From contig NZ_JAGTAR010000021.1 of the NCBI RefSeq assembly GCF_018156225.1, forward strand, positions 1 through 64,000: DNA of 64,000 bases, written 5' to 3'. The notes beneath the pieces are model-generated. The model did not search any database and was not told the DNA's origin. It worked only from the letters and a program-made list of their open reading frames with translations. This DNA comes from Carboxylicivirga sediminis (lineage in GTDB: Bacteria > Bacteroidota > Bacteroidia > Bacteroidales > Marinilabiliaceae). Shown here in pieces: positions 8,969 through 17,228 of the stretch (within the stretch, counting starts at the first letter, position 1; every line of letters begins with the position of its first letter). The position numbers and the translations under genes were made by a program.

Positions 8969-11470
8969 TTATTGGAGTGTAATGGTTTTGTCTGTTTCGT
9001 CTTTGAAAGTGAGCTTCAGGTTATTTCCTGCAACATCTACCGAAAGGCTATCCACATCGGCATCCACGAAGTTTTTCATGAAGTTGATTTGGAAGTTCAG
9101 TATCTCAGCCAGCTTTGTTTCCCAATCTTCTCCTGAGAAAATGCCGGAATCAGCATACACCTGTAAGAACTTTTTCAGGAAGTCAGGAATGTTCTGTAAG
9201 TTGACATCCCAATCAGCTCCAACGGTGGCATTTTCTTCAATGCCAGAAAGCTTGTCTTCATCTGCCTGTGGGTAACTGCGTTTAGCATTATTGGCTTCAA
9301 TGCCTGCTGCCTGTTCTACTGATATGGTTGTCGGTTTATTCTGAATATTGGTATCCCAGTCTGCCCCAACAGTTGCACCTTCTTCGATTCCTCCAAGCTT
9401 GGTTTCATCCGCTTCTGGGTAAGTACGTTTTGCGGTGTTTGCTTCGATGGCTGTCGCTTGTTCCTCTGAAATAGTGGTCGGTTTATTGGCAATATTCGTA
9501 TTCCAATCCGCCCCAGCAGTTGCATTTTCTTCTATGCCTGAAAGTTTGTCCTGGTCAGCTTGTGGGTAGCTACGCTTTTGGGCATTGGTTTCAATGGCTG
9601 CTGCCTGTTCTGCTGAAATCGTAACAGGTTTGTTTTGAATATTTGTTTCCCAATCTGCTCCAACAGTAGCACCTTCTTCAATTCCTCCAAGTTTGGTTTC
9701 ATCCGCTTCGGGATAAGAACGTTTGGCTGTATTCGCTTCAATTGCGGTAGCCTGTTCCTCTGAAATAGTGGTAGGCTTATTGGCAATATTTGTCTCCCAG
9801 TCAGCTCCGGCAGTTGCGTTTTCTTCTATGCCTGAAAGCTTATCTTCATCGGCTTGAGGATAGCTTCTTTTTTCGGTATTTGCCTCAATAGCTGCTGCCT
9901 GTTCTACCGAAATGGTAACAGGTTTATTCTGAATGTTAGTTTCCCAATCACCTCCAACAGTCGCACCTTCTTCAATCCCTGCCAATTTGTTTTCATCGGC
10001 TTCGGGATAAGAACGTTTTGCAGTATTTGCCTCGATTGCGGTTGCTTGTTCCGCTGTAATCGTAGTTGGTTTGTTGGCAATATTTGTTTCCCAATCTGCT
10101 CCAATAGTTGCATTTTCCTCTATGCCTGAAAGTTTATCTTCATCAGCTTGGGGATAACTGCGTTTAGCATTATTGGCTTCAATATCGGCTGCTTGTTGTG
10201 GGGAGATGGTTACAGGTTTGTTCTGCACATTCATGTCCCAATCAGCTCCAACGGTGGCGTTTTCTTCAATTCCTGCTAACTTGTTTTCATCGGCTTCTGA
10301 ATAGGAACGCTTTTGCGTATTTGCCTCGATAGCTGCTGCCTGTTCTACTGATATGGTAGTTGGCTTATTTTGAATATTTGTATTCCAATCTGCCCCGGCA
10401 GTAGCACCTTCTTCAATCCCTGCAAGCTTTTCAGCATCAGCTTGTGGATAGCTGCTCTTTTTGTTGTTGTTCTCAATTGCCGTTGCCTGTTCTGCACTAA
10501 TGGTTGTTGGTTTGTTTTGCAGTTCTTCAAAATTGGAAGTCAGGTTCATATCGTTTTCCAATTGCGAAAGCTTTGTTGGAATCGCAATATTGATATTTCC
10601 ATCAGGGTCGGTTACAAAACCACCGTGTACCTCGATACCACCATTGGGCATATACACAGGACTTTTCTCTGATATGAGTAAGTCTTCAACATTCCCGGCG
10701 ATTATCAAACCTCCGCTGATTTGCTGAACAATGGTTTTTGGTCTGTATTCCGGAGCGGACTTTGAACGTGCAATATTGATGAATGAACCAACCGAAGCCC
10801 TGTCAAGTATCGTGTCCTGAATATCCCTGTTCATCTTGAAGTAGGTATCAGAAAACACAATCTTGTTGTAGCCCCTGTCAAATACACACGATTGATTGAC
10901 CTTCGCTTCAAAACAGCAATCGTCAATGTTGGTGGTACTGTTCAGGAAGGCTATTGCACCGCTTCCGGCATCAGTATATTCAAAACGAATGTCCGCAAAG
11001 TTGATTGCACTATTGTAAATCTCAATAGCCTTATCACTTTGGAAAATTACAGGCTTGACGTATGTTCCGACCACACCATCCACCTTATTGCTCAATGAGC
11101 AGATGTTGATTTGATAGGAGAAATCACGAAGGACCAGGAACGTTCCCAAATCGTTGATGTAAGTACCATCCTCGAACATGATGCTGATACTTGCACTTTT
11201 GTTGGTGTGATACTTCAATGCTTTGGGCAGGGAATCAAACAGCCTTTGAAGCTTTGAAAAAGGAGTTCCTGACGGAATAATAATCGCTTTACGTTCAACA
11301 TCGTATTCAAAACCTGTTATCTGCTGGTCTTTACTCATATCAAACACGCCCTGAAACACCTTGTATTGTTCGTGTTCCATACCCAAATAAGCGTACTGGC
11401 CATCCGAAGCCCATTCGCCTTTTTTCAATAACGGTGGGGTTGTTCCCCTAAACATTTTTATCGTTCCCAT
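8969..11470 (-). CDS. Repeat-containing receptor-binding fibre protein
   Basis: The 833-residue protein has an N-terminal region of about 310 residues rich in short beta-type segments. Nine tandem repeats of about 49 residues follow (roughly 319-760), each with a core KL(A/S/G)GIEE(G/N)AT.GADW and an NKPTTIS element. A short C-terminal domain (about 765-833) ends the protein. The 'KL.GIE..A' unit is a well-known building block of phage tail and adsorption fibres. This supports an adhesin or fibre on a particle, with the C-terminal domain as the likely tip. The repeats alternate between two sub-types, giving a 98-residue super-repeat. The gene lies at the end of the structural block, as receptor-binding genes often do. 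Confidence 0.8.
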   Translation of the reverse strand: MGTIKMFRGTTPPLLKKGEWASDGQYAYLGMEHEQYKVFQGVFDMSKDQQITGFEYDVERKAIIIPSGTPFSKLQRLFDSLPKALKYHTNKSASISIMFEDGTYINDLGTFLVLRDFSYQINICSLSNKVDGVVGTYVKPVIFQSDKAIEIYNSAINFADIRFEYTDAGSGAIAFLNSTTNIDDCCFEAKVNQSCVFDRGYNKIVFSDTYFKMNRDIQDTILDRASVGSFINIARSKSAPEYRPKTIVQQISGGLIIAGNVEDLLISEKSPVYMPNGGIEVHGGFVTDPDGNINIAIPTKLSQLENDMNLTSNFEELQNKPTTISAEQATAIENNNKKSSYPQADAEKLAGIEEGATAGADWNTNIQNKPTTISVEQAAAIEANTQKRSYSEADENKLAGIEENATVGADWDMNVQNKPVTISPQQAADIEANNAKRSYPQADEDKLSGIEENATIGADWETNIANKPTTITAEQATAIEANTAKRSYPEADENKLAGIEEGATVGGDWETNIQNKPVTISVEQAAAIEANTEKRSYPQADEDKLSGIEENATAGADWETNIANKPTTISEEQATAIEANTAKRSYPEADETKLGGIEEGATVGADWETNIQNKPVTISAEQAAAIETNAQKRSYPQADQDKLSGIEENATAGADWNTNIANKPTTISEEQATAIEANTAKRTYPEADETKLGGIEEGATVGADWDTNIQNKPTTISVEQAAGIEANNAKRSYPQADEDKLSGIEENATVGADWDVNLQNIPDFLKKFLQVYADSGIFSGEDWETKLAEILNFQINFMKNFVDADVDSLSVDVAGNNLKLTFKDETDKTITLQ
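9190..10516 (-). repeat. Nine in-frame ~147-bp coding repeats in the fibre gene
   Basis: Coding repeats of about 147 bp (49 codons) are arranged as alternating A and B sub-types: ANKP with PEADE against QNKP with PQADE. This gives a second period of about 294 bp. DNA copies are diverged, mostly at third positions, so the array is old and kept under selection, although unequal exchange between dimers could still change its length. Confidence 0.8.
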
Positions 11471-11489
11471 ATCTAAAGTCTTTTAATTG

Positions 11490-12095
11490 CTAAATCATTG
11501 CGTAGGCTTGCTCAAACAATTGGTTGGAGACGTAATTACCGCCTGTCTCAACCTTTGTCATTGAAAGCACCAATAAGCGGAGTGTATTTTTTGTAGGCAG
11601 GAGCTTTGCACTCTTGCTGACCTTTAAATCCTTGCAAACCGTTTGGATGTAATGGTCTGTATTGTTTTCAAATCGGGGAGCATATTCTTCGACCAATAAC
11701 GGCACGGTGTTTTTGCCTTTTTCAATGTCGTGCTTGAGGTCTTTTATCATAGCACGAACACCATAAACCGGAGCAATAAACATTTCAAAACGCCTGTCCT
11801 TATTTTGCTCTTTGGGCAGTTTGCCGTTCCATTTGATATTGGTAAAAATCAGGTTTCCTGGATTGTTGTTTCGGATACCTCTGGGTGCATTTGAGAGATA
11901 GGTATTGCCACCGTTCCAATTCTGAAAGTTTGAGGGCAGTTCGTTATTGTTGGTAGTCAAAACGTTTGAACCACGAGGAGGCAATAGTCCACGTTTGCGT
12001 TTGTTTCGTCTGCGAATCAAAACAATTGTGGTAACTATTGCCCCTGTGGTTAACACCCCTCCCGAAATAAATAATATCTTTTTCTTCTTGTCCAT
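11490..12095 (-). CDS. Membrane-anchored P5-like structural/muralytic protein
   Basis: An N-terminal membrane span (KKKKILFISGGVLTTGAIV, then a basic patch) is followed by the sequence RGIRNNNPGNL and a domain ending in YV.NQLF..AYA. This RGIRNNNPGN family is annotated in many phages as 'structural protein P5' and is thought to be a virion-associated cell-wall enzyme or spike. A single N-terminal anchor is unusual for a lysin of a tailed phage and would fit a protein seated in an internal virion membrane. I chose the ATG at 12095 because the lysine-rich start of the span follows directly. An in-frame ATG at 12131 overlaps the upstream gene by 19 bases and is less likely. Confidence 0.75.
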   Translation of the reverse strand: MDKKKKILFISGGVLTTGAIVTTIVLIRRRNKRKRGLLPPRGSNVLTTNNNELPSNFQNWNGGNTYLSNAPRGIRNNNPGNLIFTNIKWNGKLPKEQNKDRRFEMFIAPVYGVRAMIKDLKHDIEKGKNTVPLLVEEYAPRFENNTDHYIQTVCKDLKVSKSAKLLPTKNTLRLLVLSMTKVETGGNYVSNQLFEQAYAMI

Positions 12096-12112
12096 TGCTT
12101 TATTGTTAGAGT

Positions 12113-12586
12113 TTAGAGAGGGATTCCCCAACTATCGAACTTGGGTTTTATTTTGGAAATTTCACTTTCGCTTAGTTCCTGTCTGAACCAGCCAATCAGG
12201 TTGAAGTCCTGTCCTAAAAACGCTGCCCTGGTTCCCCACAAATACTGTTTCATGCCAAAGGCTTTTATCACCAAAAGCATATCATCCTTGCTCTGTATCT
12301 TATCAATGGTGGAGTAAATAACCTTTTCATCTGTGCCAAAGTCGAGCATTGCACCGTACAGCGTATTGGCATACAAAGCAGCATCAGAAGCAGAAATAGT
12401 CAAGTTTTGCCTGTCGATAACCGTTTCCTTAATGGATGGAGCGACTCTTGATGAAGTGCCATCGGGATTACGCTTTAGCATTCTGCGAACAGCGTAAATA
12501 CCGATTCCAACGCCCAAAATGGGCAATCCGTATTTAATGCCATTGGCTATTAATGTTGCTTTATTTACTGGTGGTAACTGTTGCAC
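12113..12586 (-). CDS. Single-span membrane protein of the virion operon
   Basis: The 157-residue protein has one membrane span near residues 13-31 (GIKYGLPILGVGIGIYAV) followed by basic residues, then a soluble, mostly helical domain. No family is recognised. It belongs to a run of small proteins with the same design (short N-terminus, Gly-rich span, basic stop-transfer, soluble domain) in this operon. Together with its tight spacing (13 bases to the small gene upstream), this suggests a particle membrane or injection-vessel component rather than an enzyme. Confidence 0.6.
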   Translation of the reverse strand: MQQLPPVNKATLIANGIKYGLPILGVGIGIYAVRRMLKRNPDGTSSRVAPSIKETVIDRQNLTISASDAALYANTLYGAMLDFGTDEKVIYSTIDKIQSKDDMLLVIKAFGMKQYLWGTRAAFLGQDFNLIGWFRQELSESEISKIKPKFDSWGIPL

Positions 12587-12599
12587 GGTGCTGAGATTT

Positions 12600-12776
12600 T
12601 TAGATGTATCGTAATGCGGTCTTTACAATCTTCGGGTTCTTGGCAACCTTGGTCAGAAGTTTAATCATGTCCTGTTGCTCAACCTTGTTGACTGCATTTT
12701 GCAAAAGGTTTCCTACTTGCTGAACGACCTCAGTACTGTCAGCTTCAATGGTGATTCCTACTTTAAACTTTCTCAT
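12600..12776 (-). CDS. Small 58-residue protein of the virion operon
   Basis: A short gene fits exactly between its neighbours (12 bases from the upstream stop at 12789 and 13 bases before the next start). It begins MRKFKVGITIEADSTEVVQ and ends with a basic helix. It is soluble, probably alpha/beta, with no cysteine and no recognised family. The tight spacing and sensible composition support a real gene. A small capsid, cement or scaffold-like protein is possible but cannot be shown. Confidence 0.6.
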   Translation of the reverse strand: MRKFKVGITIEADSTEVVQQVGNLLQNAVNKVEQQDMIKLLTKVAKNPKIVKTALRYI

Positions 12777-12788
12777 AATCGTATGTTT

Positions 12789-13907
12789 TTAATTGTCTAA
12801 ATCTTCGTTGTCAAACTCTGCGTTCCCCGGTTCCTGTTCTGAAATGCCATTCACGGCTTGGTTCAGGAACAGGAGGGTTTTATTAATCAGTTCGGCTTTG
12901 TCAAGGCATAAGCCAACGATGTTTGCAATCTTGGCTACATCTTGCAATTCCCATGTCATAAGGGCATCGGATAGTTTTTTGATAATCTCAGCTTTCTTGC
13001 GGTCTTCGGGTGTGTTAGCCGTACCGATGTCTGTAATCTCAACATTGGTTTCAGGTAGCTGTGCCGATTCTTCCTCAGTATCATCAAGCATCCCCAAAGC
13101 TCCTTTGAGTTCTTCGGCTGATAGCCCTAATAGCTCTGCTGTTTTCGGACTGTTGGTAAGTAAGCGTGAACCGATACCCACCAATGCACCTGTGGCAACA
13201 CGCTTCATCACTTCATTGGGAGCATACCCGGCAAGACGGCTTTCAAGGTCTGTCTTATCGGTTTTCAGTTCCCTGTTTTCGTTTTGATAGCGGTCTTTTT
13301 CAGCTCGTAGTTCTGCATTTTCATTGCGTAAACGCTCATACTTTTCTTCTAAAGTATTGTAGCGTGTCTCGAACTTAAAATCATCCAATTGCTTTTGGTA
13401 GCTGATTCGCTCAACCTCTTTGTTATTGCCAGATAAGGCATTGAATACCCCAAATAGACCGTCAAGCTTAGATTTTACGGCAGGGTTATCTCCTGAAAAT
13501 AATCCTAACAAGGAATCCAGTTCACCCAATCCATTGGTGTTGTTTTGGATTTGGCTCTGTTTCATTTCCTCCTGGATAATAGTTTGTATCTCTGCTCTTT
13601 CAATGGGTTCTTTGGGTGGGTTCAAAAGCTTGCTGATATTTACTGTATAGCTGTTCAGGCTTCGTGCATTGGGGCTTTTACCTCCAAACACATCAACCCT
13701 AAGTGAACCATGAGACTGTTTTGCTTTTTCAATGGCACTTTCAATATCACGGTTAAACTTGTCCGTTCCGGAGGTTCTTGAAGTGAGTGCCGTTTCCTGT
13801 GCTGCGGTAACCAGGTATATTTCGTAAGCGTAAGGGTACTTTTGTTCGTCCTCCGAACGCTTTATAAACTCGTATATGCTTTGTATTTGCTCTCTGTAAT
13901 CCAACAT
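12789..13907 (-). CDS. Coiled-coil protein of the virion operon
   Basis: This 372-residue soluble protein has a long heptad-rich coiled coil at about residues 165-225 (charged, with EEKYERLRNENAELRAEKD), preceded by a NGLGEL motif near 124 and followed by a short hydrophobic Gly-rich stretch (GALVGIGSRLL). The C-terminal third is helical with an acidic tail. No family is recognised. The NGLG motif recurs in the large LEA/transglutaminase protein and resembles motifs in other proteins of this operon. A scaffold, spike-base or assembly role is plausible from the coiled coil and location, but it is inference. Confidence 0.65.
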   Translation of the reverse strand: MLDYREQIQSIYEFIKRSEDEQKYPYAYEIYLVTAAQETALTSRTSGTDKFNRDIESAIEKAKQSHGSLRVDVFGGKSPNARSLNSYTVNISKLLNPPKEPIERAEIQTIIQEEMKQSQIQNNTNGLGELDSLLGLFSGDNPAVKSKLDGLFGVFNALSGNNKEVERISYQKQLDDFKFETRYNTLEEKYERLRNENAELRAEKDRYQNENRELKTDKTDLESRLAGYAPNEVMKRVATGALVGIGSRLLTNSPKTAELLGLSAEELKGALGMLDDTEEESAQLPETNVEITDIGTANTPEDRKKAEIIKKLSDALMTWELQDVAKIANIVGLCLDKAELINKTLLFLNQAVNGISEQEPGNAEFDNEDLDN

Positions 13908-13922
13908 AGTCGTACTTTTTTA

Positions 13923-14294
13923 TTAACTCCCACTTTGTGGGTTTCGGTGGGGAATAACCTTCACAAACTCCAATCGGTAAGGCTTAAAGTTTTCCGCTTG
14001 GGTTTTGATGTCTATGTAATCGGTGAATACCTGGTAGCGGTATTCATCCATAAAGTCGTATTCTTCGGGTGTAGCGGTAAACACATTATCACTGCTAATA
14101 AGTTCCATTTCATCAATGGAGCTTGGCAGACCTTTAGTGTTTAGAATCCACATGTCGTTTTTCAGGTCCAGCGAAATATCCGAACCCGTTACCATTATCA
14201 CCGTTGGTTTTAATTGGTAGCTGTCAATGGTTCGCATCCCTGAAACACGGTCTTTTGCGATGGTATGTAATAACTCACTCGTGTTCATATTCAA
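13923..14294 (-). CDS. Hypothetical protein of the virion operon
   Basis: The 123-residue soluble protein has alternating short hydrophobic and polar segments typical of a beta-rich fold and no membrane span. It is not recognised. Its start overlaps the end of the upstream gene (14275) by 20 bases, and it ends 15 bases before the coiled-coil gene, so it is co-translated within the structural block. Confidence 0.55.
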   Translation of the reverse strand: MNMNTSELLHTIAKDRVSGMRTIDSYQLKPTVIMVTGSDISLDLKNDMWILNTKGLPSSIDEMELISSDNVFTATPEEYDFMDEYRYQVFTDYIDIKTQAENFKPYRLEFVKVIPHRNPQSGS

Positions 14295-15051
14295 TGTAGA
14301 TTCTAATGGTTAGCGTATTGTCTCCGCTGTTCTTATTGCTTTTGAAAACCGTATGGATATTGCTGTTTACCTCTAAAGGCTCGTGAAATGGGATAACCTC
14401 TTTGCTTAAATGCTTTACCTTTCTGTTGGCGGTAAGCATGTAATCACGCAATAGAAAACTATTGCCGTTTACTAATAGGCTGATGTTGCCACATTCATAA
14501 GGTTCCGGCTGTTTGTAAGCTTTAACAGGACGAAGAAAAACATCGGATTTATGCAGATAAGCAAAGGTTAATGTTTCCTGTGCTACCAAGTCAGCAAATT
14601 CAAGGCTTGTAATGGTTTGACCTTTTTCAAACAAGCCCACTTCATTGTAGAGATAATCGGCAAACTGTGTATTGAAAAGCTCTGCAATGCTGTTATTCAA
14701 GTTGCTTTGCTGCTCTGCATCAAGGCAAGTAAATTTGATATTATTGCTTAAAATATCAACAATTGCCGGAAGAATATCACTTTCAAAAAAGTCTTTGCTT
14801 TCCGCTTCGCTTGCCCTTGTGCGAAGGTATGAATAGAACAGGTTGGTAATGCCATCGGTCAGTAACAAATCGGATATTAAAGCTTGTGGAAAAGCTAAAT
14901 CCTGTGTTACATCTTCCAATTCCGATTCCTTTTTAACCAGGGCGTTTATTGCAATGCCTGTAATCAGTTTACAGGAAGCAGGGAGCAAGTCCTGTTCGTT
15001 GATGTGTTTGTTGCCAACTGAGGTTTTTGTAATTACAAAATATCGTTTCAT
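14275..15051 (-). CDS. Hypothetical structural-block protein
   Basis: I placed the start at the ATG at 15051 (MKRYFVITKTSVGNKHINEQ), 17 codons inside the longest frame, because the upstream codons look like leader sequence. The 258 residues contain a helical N-terminal half with acidic segments and a beta-rich C-terminal half (about 175-258: several GN, RIYIEYEHE type strands). No catalytic motif or membrane span is seen. The mix of helical and beta halves in an operon of structural genes could suit a capsid vertex or minor capsid protein. The function is unassigned. Confidence 0.6.
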   Translation of the reverse strand: MKRYFVITKTSVGNKHINEQDLLPASCKLITGIAINALVKKESELEDVTQDLAFPQALISDLLLTDGITNLFYSYLRTRASEAESKDFFESDILPAIVDILSNNIKFTCLDAEQQSNLNNSIAELFNTQFADYLYNEVGLFEKGQTITSLEFADLVAQETLTFAYLHKSDVFLRPVKAYKQPEPYECGNISLLVNGNSFLLRDYMLTANRKVKHLSKEVIPFHEPLEVNSNIHTVFKSNKNSGDNTLTIRIYIEYEHE

Positions 15052-15055
15052 GTGA

Positions 15056-15139
15056 TTAATTTTTATTTTTAATTGCCACATGGAACTCGCTTGTAATAGC
15101 AATTGCTCTAGTGAAATATTTTTGAATAGCTCGTTTCAT
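15056..15139 (-). CDS. Possible 27-residue microprotein
   Basis: An ATG at 15139 opens a 27-codon frame (MKRAIQKYFTRAIAITSEFH...) that nearly fills the gap between the genes at 15158 and 15051. It is basic and could form an amphipathic helix. The gap is otherwise empty and gene spacing in this operon is tight, which is the only argument for it. It may equally be leader sequence. Confidence 0.25.
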   Translation of the reverse strand: MKRAIQKYFTRAIAITSEFHVAIKNKN

Positions 15140-15157
15140 TGTCGGGAGATTTTAGCG

Positions 15158-15547
15158 TTATTTCTTTTTCTCTACCTCGGCAAGCAGATACACACGAACA
15201 TTGTAGCTTTCATTAACAGCCAGGTTCTCGCTGTCGTCTTTGTAAATGACACGTACAGGACTGTTCTTGGCTTTTTCATCAACAGGGAAAGCCACGTCCT
15301 TAATACTCATATCATCGTTGTGGTGAAGCAATGCCACCTCGGTATCATCGGGGATTATTTCTGTATCATCAATCCAAACCCTAAGTGTGGCACCGGGTAA
15401 TGCCTGTTGGTTGGATAGGCGTAAGAAAATACCTTTAATACGGTCGTGTTCCGTTTTGGTATTGCCGTTAAACTCGTAGGTCTGACCTTTTTTGACCTCG
15501 AATTTTACTACCTGTAATTTGCGTATGTTATTGTCTTGTACTTCCAT
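15158..15547 (-). CDS. Beta-rich structural-block protein (possible minor capsid)
   Basis: The 129-residue product (start at the ATG at 15547, MEVQDNNIRKLQ) is predicted almost entirely beta: many alternating hydrophobic strands with charged turns and no membrane span or cysteine. It directly follows the Arg-rich capsid candidate, separated from it by a strong terminator. A small beta-sandwich such as a single jelly roll would fit the size and composition, but no sequence family is recognised. Confidence 0.55.
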   Translation of the reverse strand: MEVQDNNIRKLQVVKFEVKKGQTYEFNGNTKTEHDRIKGIFLRLSNQQALPGATLRVWIDDTEIIPDDTEVALLHHNDDMSIKDVAFPVDEKAKNSPVRVIYKDDSENLAVNESYNVRVYLLAEVEKKK

Positions 15548-15563
15548 TTTTGAAATGATTAAG

Positions 15564-15601
15564 AAGAAAAAAGGGGCGGTAAACAACCGCTGACCGCCCC
15601 C
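15564..15601 (-). terminator. Strong intrinsic terminator after the capsid-candidate gene
   Basis: On the minus strand an 8-bp GC stem (GGGGCGGT paired with ACCGCCCC, at 15573-15600) is followed by a T-run and lies just after the stop of the gene at 15626. It lies in mid-operon, so it probably acts as a partial terminator that raises the level of the genes before it relative to those after it. Confidence 0.8.
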
Positions 15602-15625
15602 GAACGATTATGACATATCAAGCTC

Positions 15626-16468
15626 TTATGCTTTCTCTGTGATAGTTCCCAATAGCGTTACCTTAACGGCAGGGTGGTAAATCTTATCACCTGATACCGA
15701 TTTCGGCATGTTCAGCTTTGGTGTAATATCCATTGATGGCTTCAACCATTTTGGATTGGCAAGCTTGTATTGGAATTTGCGTTTTGTGGTATCGGTATCA
15801 TCGAATACCGCACATGAGATTTCAGGTACAATTACCTTCGTGCCTAACGTCATCTCGAAAGTACCGTTCAGGATTGCAGGAGGTAAAGCAAACTGACCGA
15901 ATGCAAAATCTGCTGGGTCGTTATCTTCTTCCGATGCTCCGTGAGCGTACTCAAGAACAATATCAGTTAACAGGAAATACTTTCCTGAATCCAACTGCGC
16001 ACGGTTCAGGTTGGTACGACCAGCCTTCTTATCATCCGATGCCTCCATCAAATCAATGTCGGACTTATCCTTAATCGACTTAACGGTATAAATTGCCGTG
16101 TCAACAGTTTGCATACGTGCATCTTTCAATGCTTTTTGCACTTCCGGTGGCAACTGTTGTCTGCGAAGTTCAAACTGACCTTTAGAAGTCAGGTCTTTGG
16201 TAAGTCCTGTTTTTACAGCCGTACTTCTTGCTCCGGCATTGTATGACCTACGTACAGCACGTTTTCTGCTGGTTCTTCTGCGACTTCTTCGCCCTCTGCG
16301 TCTTGTTCTACGGCGTGAACGACCTAAATCGCCAATGCCTTCGACCGCATCGTCCTGGTCTTCTTCTTTCTCTAAAGCATCTTCCTCTTTTTCAAGAATC
16401 GCTTCTTCTAAACCCTCTATTTCTTCCATCGAAGGGTACAAATCATTTTGCTCATTAATTTCTGCCAT
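15626..16468 (-). CDS. Arg-rich candidate major capsid protein
   Basis: The 280-residue protein has three zones: an acidic stretch (about 14-43), a GIGDLG junction (44-49) and an Arg-rich block with 16 Arg in residues 50-74. A beta-rich domain of about 180 residues follows. Arg-rich N-terminal arms followed by a beta domain are typical of small viral capsid proteins that bind nucleic acid inside the shell. It is followed by a strong terminator, as would suit a highly expressed gene. The acidic lead could keep the basic arm neutral until cleavage. No family match is claimed. A DNA-packaging core protein is the main alternative. Confidence 0.55.
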   Translation of the reverse strand: MAEINEQNDLYPSMEEIEGLEEAILEKEEDALEKEEDQDDAVEGIGDLGRSRRRTRRRGRRSRRRTSRKRAVRRSYNAGARSTAVKTGLTKDLTSKGQFELRRQQLPPEVQKALKDARMQTVDTAIYTVKSIKDKSDIDLMEASDDKKAGRTNLNRAQLDSGKYFLLTDIVLEYAHGASEEDNDPADFAFGQFALPPAILNGTFEMTLGTKVIVPEISCAVFDDTDTTKRKFQYKLANPKWLKPSMDITPKLNMPKSVSGDKIYHPAVKVTLLGTITEKA

Positions 16469-16531
16469 GATAATTTGTTTTGCGGCTTAATAGCCTTGTT
16501 ATTAAATTGATTAAATGTTATTTAGTGAGAA

Positions 16532-17194
16532 TCAGGATGCCATCATATCGCCCGAAAAGATGTCATAGTCCATGCTATCGGGGTCGAGGTTTTGAATTTT
16601 TCCAACAGGCTCATCGTCATCATCTGAACTGCCAATCGGCTCATCGCTCATTGCATAATCATTGGCTGCATTACCAATTGGGTCATCACTCATAGAATAG
16701 TCCGATGCTGCTCCTGATACCGAAGCCTGAATTTCACGCTCGATGTCGATGTCGGCTGCCGGGAGTGCTTGCGTAATTGGGTTTAAGGCACGTAGTCCGT
16801 CCATTTCGTCCATATCGCTGTAATCTTCATCACCGATAATGCCCTCTAATCCTTGAAGGATGGTTTTACCTGTGGCTTTCTTGATAATGGATTCAACACC
16901 TGCGCCTGCTGCACCTACCAAGCCCAGCTTCACATATTCGTTTTTGGTAAACTGAGTACCAACCAAACCGCCCATAGTAACGGCTGCCGGAACGATGTAG
17001 GTTTTCATTTCGTTGCCCAACAAACCGCTAACGGTTTGGCTTTTTTCCAACTTCTTTAAAGCGTACTTGCCAACTGCAAACCCTGCTACGGCAGCAATGG
17101 GCTTGCCTATGTTGTTGGTAGCTTTCATAAAGTCAATCTTTGTACCTCTTGAAGTTCTCCTTGGGGTACTTGACGTTGATTTTTTAACTGCCAT
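16532..17194 (-). CDS. Membrane protein of the virion operon with acidic tail
   Basis: The 220-residue protein starts with a basic Ser/Thr-rich segment, then hydrophobic Ala/Gly-rich spans (about 32-48, 67-80 and 88-103), then an acidic C-terminal half. The tail contains repeats of YSMSDDPIG / YAMSDEPIG / IGSSDDDDEPVG type (about 165-200) and a DEMDGLRALN motif near 129. No family is recognised. The hydrophobic segments and acidic tail fit a virion membrane component. It lies between the LEA/transglutaminase protein and the capsid candidate. Confidence 0.6.
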   Translation of the reverse strand: MAVKKSTSSTPRRTSRGTKIDFMKATNNIGKPIAAVAGFAVGKYALKKLEKSQTVSGLLGNEMKTYIVPAAVTMGGLVGTQFTKNEYVKLGLVGAAGAGVESIIKKATGKTILQGLEGIIGDEDYSDMDEMDGLRALNPITQALPAADIDIEREIQASVSGAASDYSMSDDPIGNAANDYAMSDEPIGSSDDDDEPVGKIQNLDPDSMDYDIFSGDMMAS

Positions 17195-17228
17195 GTTTTC
17201 TAAATTTTAATTATTGATTCACAATTAT

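Noticed and set aside
9532-10129. Several long antisense frames within the fibre gene
   Set aside because: They arise from the repeat composition on other frames and do not start or space like genes.
9190-10516. Regular repeats resembling a CRISPR array
   Set aside because: The repeats are 147 bp, in frame, diverged and encode fibre units; there are no unique spacers of 30-40 bp or cas genes.
12113-12131. Upstream ATG (12131) for the P5-like gene
   Set aside because: It would overlap the previous gene and add residues that look like frame-shifted neighbour sequence; the ATG at 12095 precedes the Lys-rich membrane lead directly.
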